DNA from: Gammaproteobacteria bacterium
GTDB lineage: Bacteria > Pseudomonadota > Gammaproteobacteria > SZUA-229
Direction of reading: 5' to 3'
Assembly (NCBI GenBank): GCA_026995045.1
Contig: JALWPK010000057.1
Span: 17,409 to 81,408, forward strand
DNA: 64,000 bases
Below the pieces are notes generated by a model. That model ran no database searches. It was given only the letters and a program-made list of their open reading frames with translations, and was not told where the DNA came from. This document shows, in pieces, positions 1 through 6,688 of the stretch; the stretch's first letter is position 1; the number at the start of each line of letters is the position of its first letter. The position numbers were made by a program, and so were the translations under genes.

Positions 1-1193
1 GTCAGAAACGGCAGGGTAGAACGAAACAGGGTGAGAATGGGCTTGTTGAAACGCTGGCTGGCGATGAACAGATTAATGCCGACTGGCGGCGTGCAATAGC
101 CGATTTCGAGGTTGGCCAGAAAAATAATGCCGAGGTGCACCGGGTTAACGCCATATTGCAGCGCCAGCGGTAGAATCAGCGGGGTGACAACGACAATGGC
201 GGAAAAAATATCCATCATCGCGCCGACAATCAGCAGGAACAGGTTGAGCAGCAACAGGAACTGCAACTGATTATCGACCAGCGGCTGGATCGCTTCCAGC
301 AAGCGCATGGGCGCCTGCGCGTCCACCAGAATGTTGGTGAGGCCCAGCGCAATCAGCAAAATAACCAGCAGGCTGCCGAACAACACACAACTTTCCACCA
401 GAATGCCAAACAGATGCTTGCGCAAATTCAGCTCGCGGTAAATCACACATTCGATAAACAGCACATAGGTGGCGGTGAACGCCGCCGCTTCCGTTATGGA
501 AACAAAGCCGCCAAGAATGCCGCCCACCAGAAATACCGGCAGCAGTAAATCCCAGCCACAGGCTTTGGCGGTGACCAGCATGCGATGTGGATGAAAGTTG
601 TGGCGCGGCACATGAAACCTGCGCCCCTGATAAATACTGTACAGCGACAGCATCGCCAGCAACAGCATGCCGGGAACCAGGCCGGCGAGGAACAGCTGGT
701 CGATGCCAACATCGGCGACAATGCCAAACACCAGAATGGCGAGGCTGGGCGGAAACAGCAGGCCGAGCGAACCGGAGGTGGTGAGCAGGCCCAGACTGAA
801 ATTTTCCTGGTAATGCTCCAGCTTCAGAACCGGATACAACAGCCCGCCCAGCGCCAGGATGGTCACCCCGGAGGCGCCGGAGAACATGGTGAAAAAGGCG
901 CAGGCCGTGAGGCTGACAATCGCCAGTCCGCCCGGCAGCCAGCCAAACGTGGCGCGGTAGAACGCCACCAGCCGCCGTGGCGCGCCGCCGGTGGACATGG
1001 CGACGCCGGCGAGAATAAACAACGGAATCGCAATCATGCTGGGGGTGGCGGCGAGCCGGTTCATTTCGATAATCAGCAGGTCGGGGCTGAGGTCGGTGGC
1101 GATGCTGGCGAGAATGCCGCCGGCGCCCAGCACCACAAACAATGGCGCGCCGATCAGGGCGATGAGCGCCAGCACGATGACCAGCGCCGTCAT
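1..1193 (-). CDS. dctM: TRAP transporter large permease DctM (partial, 3' end outside window)
   Basis: Large membrane subunit of a tripartite ATP-independent periplasmic (TRAP) transporter. It carries the substrate across the inner membrane using an ion gradient. About 397 codons are visible on the minus strand from the ATG at 1193; the C-terminus lies beyond base 1. The translation is almost entirely hydrophobic helices. It contains the family signature TTSGSLGLLFPPS at about residues 138-150 and a late segment reading GYCTPPVGINLF, typical of DctM. The start overlaps the end of dctQ by 4 nt (ATGA), so the two are translationally coupled. The gene is the last visible member of a four-gene operon (TatT, DctP, DctQ, DctM). 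Substrate cannot be read from sequence. Confidence 0.93.
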   Translation of the reverse strand, partial: MTALVIVLALIALIGAPLFVVLGAGGILASIATDLSPDLLIIEMNRLAATPSMIAIPLFILAGVAMSTGGAPRRLVAFYRATFGWLPGGLAIVSLTACAFFTMFSGASGVTILALGGLLYPVLKLEHYQENFSLGLLTTSGSLGLLFPPSLAILVFGIVADVGIDQLFLAGLVPGMLLLAMLSLYSIYQGRRFHVPRHNFHPHRMLVTAKACGWDLLLPVFLVGGILGGFVSITEAAAFTATYVLFIECVIYRELNLRKHLFGILVESCVLFGSLLVILLIALGLTNILVDAQAPMRLLEAIQPLVDNQLQFLLLLNLFLLIVGAMMDIFSAIVVVTPLILPLALQYGVNPVHLGIIFLANLEIGYCTPPVGINLFIASQRFNKPILTLFRSTLPFL

Positions 1194-1651
1194 GCCGGCT
1201 CCCGGTAAAAGCAGGCGAGCAAAAAGTGCAGGCACATCATGCTGAAACTGACAGGGTAGGCCAGCACAAACGGCAACGTCCAGCGTTCGTTGGGGGGGGC
1301 ATATTGCCATTCATCCATGCAAAAAATCACCGAGTAATAGACCAGCGCGGCGGCGACAGCGGCGGCAAACAGCAACAACGGAATGCGCATCAGCTGTTGT
1401 TGGCGGGCGCTCATAATCGTGGTGAGCGCATCAATCTTGATGTGACGGCTTTCATAACTGGCCACCGCCGCGCCCATCAGTCCGGCGACGATTAACAGAT
1501 GGCGATTCAGCAGCTCAATTTGTGGAAAGCCGGTATCGAAAAAATTGCGGGTGAGGATTTGCAGCAGCGACAGCAGCAGCATCAGTAACAGGCTGAACGC
1601 TGCAACAAAACGCTCGGCGCTGGCCAGGGTGTTGTCAAGCCGGGCGAACAA
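1190..1651 (-). CDS. dctQ: TRAP transporter small permease DctQ
   Basis: Small four-helix membrane subunit that pairs with DctM. It is 153 residues, normal for the family, with hydrophobic segments near residues 15-35, 48-65, 85-108 and 125-147. The sequence NRHLLIVAGLMGAAVASYESRHIKIDAL fits the DctQ pattern, in which a charged ESRHI/KVD-like motif follows helix 2. It lies 1 nt downstream of dctP and overlaps dctM by 4 nt, so one transcript is expected. No independent promoter is visible. Confidence 0.92.
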   Translation of the reverse strand: MFARLDNTLASAERFVAAFSLLLMLLLSLLQILTRNFFDTGFPQIELLNRHLLIVAGLMGAAVASYESRHIKIDALTTIMSARQQQLMRIPLLLFAAAVAAALVYYSVIFCMDEWQYAPPNERWTLPFVLAYPVSFSMMCLHFLLACFYREPA

Positions 1652-1652
1652 G

Positions 1653-2699
1653 TCAGTTCACGGCAGTGTTGCCGCCGGAATGCGCCGCCCGTTGCCGCTG
1701 GCGGTATTGTTCCAGCAATTGCCGGGTTTGTTCAAAAATGTCTGCGGGAATGTAGTCGGTGTCACGCAAATGTTTGGCGGCCTTGTCGCGGATGGCGATA
1801 AATTCTTGCTCGGACGCCTCTTCCCAATTCCATAAAAAGGTTATGCCGTTTTGCTCCAGCAGTTTTTTGCTGCGCTGGTTTTCCGTGCGCGCCTGTTCGC
1901 GAATTGCGGCGCTCATGCGCGCGCCGGATGTTTTCAGCAGCCGCTTCAGGTCATCCGGCAGCTTGTTGAAAAACCGGTTGCTGACCACCAGGCCGCCTAT
2001 CGCATTGGTTACCGCGATATGGGTGCCGTATTTGAGCTGGGTGTACCACTGCAATGCAATCGCGCCAAAGGTGGAGACGTACACCGTGTCGATGCTGCCG
2101 TGTTTGGCCGACAGTTGTGGGTAAACGTCGATGATGGACAGTGGCACCGGCGCAATGTCGGCGGCTTCGAAAAACGCTTCGCCCAGCGGGTCGCCCTGCC
2201 ACAGCCAGATGTGGCGTTTGCGCATGTCATCAAGCGAGGACACCGGGTACTTGGAGAACAGGTGGATGAAACCGATTTCCGGCCAGCCCAGCAGTTCGAA
2301 ACCGTTTTCACGAAAGCCTTTTTCAAACGCGGGCATCATATGGTCGCGCACATAATCGGATTCATCCGTGTCCTTGAACAGAAACGGCACTTCCAGCACA
2401 CGCGCCGGCGAATAGATTCGGCCGATGCCATAGCCGGTAAACAGACCGCCGTGCAACTGGCCCTTGCGAATCTTGCGCAGCACGTCGGGTTCGTCGCCCA
2501 TCACGCCTCCGGGATACATCTTGAACTTGAGGCGACCGTCGCTTTCACGTTCGACCTCCCTGATCCAGTCGTCGAGTATTTTGGTCCACGAAGTACCGGT
2601 GGGAATCAGCGTGGCGAATTTGAGGGTGTAAACGGTTTTGGCGTTAAGGCTTAACGCGGTGAGCAAAAGCGAGCAGAAAAGCAGCGCTCTTAAAACCAT
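1653..2699 (-). CDS. dctP: TRAP transporter substrate-binding protein DctP
   Basis: Periplasmic solute receptor of the TRAP system, 348 residues. An N-terminal signal peptide (hydrophobic residues 4-17, likely cleavage after LNA) is followed by the typical opening YTLKFATLIPTGTSW. The mid-region GWPEIGFIHLFSKYPV and the DTVYVSTFGAIALQWYTQLKY stretch belong to the DctP ligand-binding fold. The start overlaps the end of the upstream lipoprotein gene by 10 nt. Because that gene is TatT-like, this receptor is expected to work with it (a TPR-associated TRAP system) rather than as a lone receptor. The ligand is unknown; hydrophobic or organic-acid ligands have been proposed for related systems. Confidence 0.92.
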   Translation of the reverse strand: MVLRALLFCSLLLTALSLNAKTVYTLKFATLIPTGTSWTKILDDWIREVERESDGRLKFKMYPGGVMGDEPDVLRKIRKGQLHGGLFTGYGIGRIYSPARVLEVPFLFKDTDESDYVRDHMMPAFEKGFRENGFELLGWPEIGFIHLFSKYPVSSLDDMRKRHIWLWQGDPLGEAFFEAADIAPVPLSIIDVYPQLSAKHGSIDTVYVSTFGAIALQWYTQLKYGTHIAVTNAIGGLVVSNRFFNKLPDDLKRLLKTSGARMSAAIREQARTENQRSKKLLEQNGITFLWNWEEASEQEFIAIRDKAAKHLRDTDYIPADIFEQTRQLLEQYRQRQRAAHSGGNTAVN

Positions 2700-3544
2700 G
2701 ATGACTCCCGGGTGAGCAGCGTCCTGGCCTTGCGTTTGGCGATCTGGTTCATCAGCGCCATGTCAGGGTCGAGATCATCCGGCGCGTTCTCGACCCGGGT
2801 CAGCAGCTGGTTGAATTTCTTTTTGTCGAACCGCTGGCGCTCCAGATATTGCGCCTGCAGTACATCGACAATCAGCAGATTGTTGTCGTTGATTTCACGC
2901 GCGCGGTTGAAATGCTGTTCCGCCTTTTTAAAATCACCGCCAAACATCGGCGCCCGCGCGCCGTAGTACACGCCGAAATACATGTGCGCGCCGCCGTAAT
3001 AAAAGGTTTCATCCAGCTCCAGCACGCGGCGCATCAGCGCGGTGGTTTTGGGCAGCGCGATAATGCCTTCCGGCTTGTCGCGGTTAATGTCGACCCATTT
3101 CGCCCAGTTACTGGCGGTCCAGAACAGCGCGGCGACATCATCCTTGTCCAGCTTTTTGAGTTCTGCTTCAAGCTTGTCCTGCGACAGCGAGGCGGCGTCA
3201 CTCATGCCCAGCAGCCGCAGCGCGGTGAAGCCGTGCTTCATGCCGCGAATATAAAACCTTGCCGCGCGCAGTGGGCGGGTGTCCTCATTAAAACCGTAAG
3301 CCAGCCCATAGTAGCCTTGCGCGGCGTAGGTGTGCAGCGTGGCATTGTCCGGGTCTAGCTGAATCATGCCCTCCAGCATTTTCAGGTTGGCGGGAATCGC
3401 GGCTTCCGCCAGATCCAGGTCAGTTTCCTGATTCATCGCATGAATGCCGCCTTCCAGCATGGGCATGGAAGCGCGCACCATCATTTCGTTCATTGAACAG
3501 GCAGACAGCGTTAGCAGGATTAGACTGACAACAAGTAAGCGCAT
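2690..3544 (-). CDS. TatT-like TPR lipoprotein of a TRAP transporter (TPAT)
   Basis: A 284-residue lipoprotein with lipobox LSAC at about residues 13-16. The remainder is helical with TPR-like repeats (for example ATLHTYAAQGYYGLAYGF and QHFNRAREINDNNLL). It matches what is known of the TatT component family, the TPR proteins associated with TRAP transporters, characterised as Tp0956 in Treponema pallidum. Those form a complex with their cognate DctP receptor. It is the first gene of the operon and overlaps dctP by 10 nt, which supports that partnership. No clear sigma-70 promoter is obvious upstream. Confidence 0.85.
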   Translation of the reverse strand: MRLLVVSLILLTLSACSMNEMMVRASMPMLEGGIHAMNQETDLDLAEAAIPANLKMLEGMIQLDPDNATLHTYAAQGYYGLAYGFNEDTRPLRAARFYIRGMKHGFTALRLLGMSDAASLSQDKLEAELKKLDKDDVAALFWTASNWAKWVDINRDKPEGIIALPKTTALMRRVLELDETFYYGGAHMYFGVYYGARAPMFGGDFKKAEQHFNRAREINDNNLLIVDVLQAQYLERQRFDKKKFNQLLTRVENAPDDLDPDMALMNQIAKRKARTLLTRESSWF

Positions 3545-3846
3545 GATTATCCGTGTGTTTTACCTGCTCAAACTTTACCCTATTGAGAGGGCGGGGTGTA
3601 GTAAAAGTTTTGTTACTTGTGGGGTTGAGGATTATGTCATTGAATGAGGGCGGCCAGGAGTTGTGAATACGAATCGCCAGTGGAGTGGCAACCGTATCAA
3701 TATGCCCCATCCCGTCATGGCGAGGAGAGATAGCGACGCAGCCATCTCGTGAAGGAAACACCGCTTATAATTGTCGTGAGGGAGAGCGGCATCGCGGGAT
3801 GTGAGATTTTGCACACCCACAGGCGCGCTTTTTACGCCCGCTTTAG
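3545..3846. other. Intergenic, with a dispersed-repeat fragment at 3711-3750
   Basis: No credible gene. Positions 3711-3750 (starting CCCGTCATGGCGAGG and running through AGCGACGCAGCCATCTCG) resemble the widespread dispersed element of the form CGTCATTGCGAGGAGCGAAGCGACGAAGCAATCTCG. It is probably a decayed copy. The rest holds no structure I can name. Confidence 0.45.
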
Positions 3847-4089
3847 TTACTTGCCAGCATTTTTTTGGTGCGCAACATACTCATCAAGTAGCTGCCGAAT
3901 CATCTTTTGATACTGCATGTGATGCTTTTTGGCGACTTCTTTGAAATAAGCCACGCTCTCAGAGCTGAGAGATATAGTGACTTTTGTGTTTTTTTGTTTA
4001 AGCGCCAGTTCTTCAGGTGAAGGTAAAAAGTCAGGGACAACTTTCAGATCACCCAAAGGCTCATTGCTATATTGAATTGGTTTGCTCAT
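3847..4089 (-). CDS. brnA: BrnA-family antitoxin
   Basis: Antitoxin of a type II BrnT/BrnA pair, 80 residues. The C-terminal half (about 36-73, KVTISLSSESVAYFKEVAKK and following) is a ribbon-helix-helix DNA-binding segment; the N-terminal half is the extended toxin-binding part. A longer reading from 4125 is open, but the ATG at 4089 (MSKPIQ) gives the normal BrnA length and a 23-nt overlap with the toxin gene, which is the usual coupled order (toxin first). As in the family it probably binds the operator upstream of the toxin gene and represses the pair. Confidence 0.85.
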   Translation of the reverse strand: MSKPIQYSNEPLGDLKVVPDFLPSPEELALKQKNTKVTISLSSESVAYFKEVAKKHHMQYQKMIRQLLDEYVAHQKNAGK

Positions 4090-4357
4090 AGATCTTTTTA
4101 CCTTTACGCCAATAACCTGCGCCAAATATACGGATGCGACCAGACCGATAAGTAAACCGTACAGTGAGAATGCCTGTGCCTTGCTGGTTTAGACCAAAAC
4201 AGTAATATCGCTTTTCATGTTGGCTGCGAGCCAGATCTTCAGCAATGACACGATTGTGATCCAGGAAAGCATACTGTGCTTCATAGAATGTAACTCCATG
4301 TTTTTGTTGGTCTTCATCATTTTTTGCTTCATCCCACTCGAAGTTTGGCTTACTCAT
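4067..4357 (-). CDS. brnT: BrnT-family ribonuclease toxin
   Basis: Toxin of the BrnT/BrnA system, a RelE-fold ribonuclease that stops translation. It is 96 residues, with the BrnT hallmark FEWDEAKN followed by KHGVTFYEA at the N-terminus, a central RYYCFGLNQQG strand, and the C-terminal R-I-F-G-A-G-Y-W-R-K-G-K-K-IYE segment with catalytic-type basic residues. It is intact. The start at 4357 has no Shine-Dalgarno sequence. A TG-N-TATATT -10 element (minus strand, 4369-4364) lies only 6 nt upstream, so the transcript may be leaderless or the true -10 may lie elsewhere. Confidence 0.88.
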   Translation of the reverse strand: MSKPNFEWDEAKNDEDQQKHGVTFYEAQYAFLDHNRVIAEDLARSQHEKRYYCFGLNQQGTGILTVRFTYRSGRIRIFGAGYWRKGKKIYEQTNSI

Positions 4358-4376
4358 GGGGTAAATATAGCACTGG

Positions 4377-4394
4377 TATGGCTAAATAGCCATA
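4377..4394. promoter_or_regulatory. Palindromic operator candidate of brnTA
   Basis: Perfect 8-bp inverted repeat TATGGCTA-AA-TAGCCATA. It lies 20 bp upstream of the brnT start, over the expected -35/spacer region of the minus-strand promoter. BrnA antitoxins of this class repress their own promoter, so this is the most likely BrnA site. Binding is inferred, not shown. Confidence 0.6.
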
Positions 4395-4659
4395 TCTTAT
4401 TTTATGGTGTGCTAACGACAAGGCTTACGGCCCCATATGGCAGAAGCATGGCGCCATGCGGGCAGCGGTGGGGCCGCAATAAGAGACCCTCAATATGTGT
4501 TTGCTGTAAGCGGCTGCCTTAACGGCGACCATGACAGACGAAGTAGCCGATTTTGTTCATTGTTTTATTTTTGGTTAATCCGTTAACCGAAAAGAATCTT
4601 TATTACCTATTGACAGGGTCGCGGCTCATATGTGTTATGGCTTCCCTAATCAGTAGTTT
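4395..4659. repeat. Intergenic region with nested inverted repeats and a sigma-70-like promoter
   Basis: No gene. It holds a perfect 14-bp palindrome GCATGGCGCCATGC (4446-4459) enclosed by GGCCCC (4429-4434) and GGGGCC (4470-4475). There is also a short hairpin GGTTAA-TCCG-TTAACC (4573-4588). A good plus-strand promoter reads TTGACA (4610-4615), 17 bp, TGTTAT (4633-4638). Its transcript would start near 4646 and carry the iterons at 4660-4714 as leader for the gene at 4741. Confidence 0.5.
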
Positions 4660-4714
4660 AATAAGGTTGACAAAACGAATAATAAGGTTGACAATATAGG
4701 GCATAAGGTTGACA
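4660..4714 (+). repeat. Three 21-bp-spaced direct repeats (iterons) TAAGGTTGACA
   Basis: Copies of TAAGGTTGACA at 4662-4672, 4683-4693 and 4704-4714. The period is exactly 21 bp, two helical turns, so all three present the same DNA face. Each copy contains a consensus -35 hexamer TTGACA. The array ends 26 bp before the start of a gene whose N-terminus is a winged-helix domain, so autoregulatory binding is the natural reading. Confidence 0.8.
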
Positions 4715-4736
4715 CATAACTCACTGTTTGTATTGT
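4709..4736 (+). promoter_or_regulatory. Sigma-70-like promoter embedded in the last iteron
   Basis: TTGACA (4709-4714, inside iteron 3), 16-bp spacer, TATTGT (4731-4736). The predicted start of transcription (about 4742) coincides with the ATG at 4741, and no Shine-Dalgarno sequence precedes that ATG. A leaderless mRNA is therefore possible. A factor bound to the iterons would block or reposition polymerase. Confidence 0.45.
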
Positions 4737-4740
4737 ATTT

Positions 4741-5778
4741 ATGGTCGGAATCAGAAAAAGAGGCGAGGAAATACGGCAGTTTATCCTCGACAACACAGAA
4801 CATCACCCTAAAGATGTGGTGAAAATGGCTGCCCATAATTTTGGCATATCCAGGCAGGCCGTCAACAAGCACGTAAAGCGTCTAGTTGAACAGAAGGCTC
4901 TACTCGTAAAAGGGTCGACGCGTAATCGCCATTACATTCTGCATCCCCTTGTCCAATGGGAGCATATTTATGCTCTTGATGGGACGCTAGAAGAGGATGT
5001 TGTTTGGAGAAATGATATCGTTTCGTTGCTAGGTGAGTTACCAAATAACGTTATTGATATTTGGCATTATGGTTTCACAGAGATTCTTAATAATGCAATT
5101 GATCACTCATCTGGACAGAACGTTTCGGTACAAGTAAAAAAAACGGCGTCCAGTTGTGAGATTGTGGTCTACGACAATGGGGAAGGTATATTTAAGAAGA
5201 TTCAACGAGAGTTGAATCTATACGATGAAAGACATTCGGTTCTTGAATTAGCGAAAGGGAAGCTTACGACGGATCCGGATAATCATACGGGCGAAGGTAT
5301 CTTCTTTAGTTCAAGGATGTTCGATGATTTTCGAATATTGTCTGGCAACGTCTATTTTTCACATACTCATGATGAGGTAGAAGACTGGATAATTGAAAAT
5401 CAACGCTATCAATCAGGGACAGGTGTGTTTATGGAATTAAATAATAATACTGCACGAACTGCGAAGCAGATTTTTGATAGCTTCACTTCTGACGATGACT
5501 ATGGTTTTACTAAAACCGTGGTCCCGGTTCGCCTAGCGCAATATGGCGACGAGAAGCTTGTTTCGAGATCTCAGGCCAAACGACTATTAGATAGAGTAGA
5601 TAGATTCAGAACTGTTATATTTGACTTCGCTGAAGTGGATTCTATCGGTCAAGCATTTGCTGATGAAGTATTTCGTGTATTTCAACATCGGCATCCCGAT
5701 ATTGAGCTGATCTATCTCAACACAACCAAGTCTGTTCAAGAAATGATAAATCGCGCCATTCATCGACCTGAGTCCTAA
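4741..5778 (+). CDS. Winged-helix / HATPase / STAS-like (DUF4325) regulator
   Basis: A 345-residue protein with three parts. Residues 1-70 look like a winged helix (GISRQAVNKHVKRLVEQ as recognition region). Residues about 95-200 are a GHKL/HATPase fold with N-box EILNNAIDH (114-122), DNGEGI (145-150) and HTGEGIFFSSRM (182-193). Residues about 270-340 are a STAS-like DUF4325 domain with FDFAEVDSIGQAFADEVFRVF. In the family the ATPase resembles anti-sigma-type kinases and the STAS-like part resembles their antagonists, but here both are fused to a DNA-binding head. Base composition is AT-richer than the flanking housekeeping genes, suggesting acquisition. It stands alone, beside brnTA. The target and signal are unknown. 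Confidence 0.82.
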   Translation: MVGIRKRGEEIRQFILDNTEHHPKDVVKMAAHNFGISRQAVNKHVKRLVEQKALLVKGSTRNRHYILHPLVQWEHIYALDGTLEEDVVWRNDIVSLLGELPNNVIDIWHYGFTEILNNAIDHSSGQNVSVQVKKTASSCEIVVYDNGEGIFKKIQRELNLYDERHSVLELAKGKLTTDPDNHTGEGIFFSSRMFDDFRILSGNVYFSHTHDEVEDWIIENQRYQSGTGVFMELNNNTARTAKQIFDSFTSDDDYGFTKTVVPVRLAQYGDEKLVSRSQAKRLLDRVDRFRTVIFDFAEVDSIGQAFADEVFRVFQHRHPDIELIYLNTTKSVQEMINRAIHRPES

Positions 5779-5801
5779 CGAGCCTGTCGAAAAACCCCAT
5801 A

Positions 5802-5831
5802 TTGACAACATGGCTCGCTTGTTGTTGTCAA
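5802..5831 (+). terminator. Probable terminator hairpin
   Basis: Inverted repeat TTGACAACA (5802-5810) and TGTTGTCAA (5823-5831) with a 12-nt loop, followed by a T-rich run near 5838-5846. It lies 24 bp after the stop of the wHTH/HATPase gene. The stem is AT-rich, so strength is uncertain. Confidence 0.45.
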
Positions 5832-6268
5832 AACAATTCTTTTTTATTTGGATCACTATGATGATGGACGGCCTTCATTTTTAAATTCATTCAGCGCCAG
5901 CTCTGTGAGCTTGTGATGGGCGGTTCTGGCCCATGGTTTTCTGGTCATCCCAATATGTTCTGAAGCATCGATTTTATGCGTACCGAGCGCGCTCTACACA
6001 GTAAAAGATTTCGCTATTTAAACTTCTGTGGTGAAGACGCGTGGCAGTTTTTAATTGCTCATTATAGAGAATCCGGTATGTTTTCAGAGTAATTGCAGAC
6101 ATTTGCTGTTTCCCAGTAAAGCCAATAGTATACATGGGGTGATATTTCAACAATCATCAACCCATCATTATTTCGATCAGATTTTGGGATGGACTTGTCC
6201 GACGAAATCATTAAACATCTAGGGGCGTCAAATATGACGCGCCAGATGCAAGCCTTCAGACAAGCAAC
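5832..6268. other. Non-coding stretch, nothing recognised
   Basis: About 440 bp without a credible ORF on either strand, of mixed composition. I see no tRNA, terminator or repeat beyond short AT-rich runs. It may be a decayed remnant at the edge of the accessory patch. Confidence 0.4.
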
Positions 6269-6595
6269 ATGAACACCATGAAAGAGTCTGACTGGAAAAT
6301 TTTCAAGCAAATAAAACAGAAAGCGATCGAGACGTTCTGCCGTCAGGTGCTGGATGAATTCGAAGAAGTGATAAACGATTCCACTGAACATGTGCATGAC
6401 AGGTATCTGCGGCTTTACGAGCTGGTTCATAATAGAGATAAACAAATGCAGCTGCTGTTTGACGACCACAGCAGGTCAAAAGCGCCATTGCAGCTTTTGA
6501 TGTTACGCAGTCAGGGTTTGGTTGGCGAAGAACTGCTTGGCAAGTTATCGGAAGAATTACGTGAAACGACTGATCCTGAGCGTCACAAACGGTAA
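6269..6595 (+). CDS. Conserved hypothetical protein (108 aa)
   Basis: Small soluble helical protein of 108 residues, rich in charged residues, with no membrane segment or signal. The pattern is WKIFKQIKQKAIETFCRQVL, then an acidic helix, then HDRYLRLYELVHNRDKQM and a hydrophobic LQLLMLRSQGLVGEELLGKL. It resembles uncharacterised short proteins found in pseudomonads and relatives, but I cannot assign a function. An internal ATG at 6278 is an alternative start; neither has a strong ribosome-binding site. It sits 93 bp before the acyltransferase gene on the same strand. Confidence 0.65.
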   Translation: MNTMKESDWKIFKQIKQKAIETFCRQVLDEFEEVINDSTEHVHDRYLRLYELVHNRDKQMQLLFDDHSRSKAPLQLLMLRSQGLVGEELLGKLSEELRETTDPERHKR

Positions 6596-6688
6596 CACTG
6601 TTCAGAAATCGCCCCGCCCCGTTTGAGGCGCTTTGAAATATCGGCCTGTTCATACCCGGTACCCATCTCCCCATAACAGGCGCATAAT

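Noticed and set aside
585..1208. Plus-strand ORF of 207 codons
   Set aside because: Antisense to dctM with Gln/Gly/Arg-rich low-complexity translation typical of a shadow.
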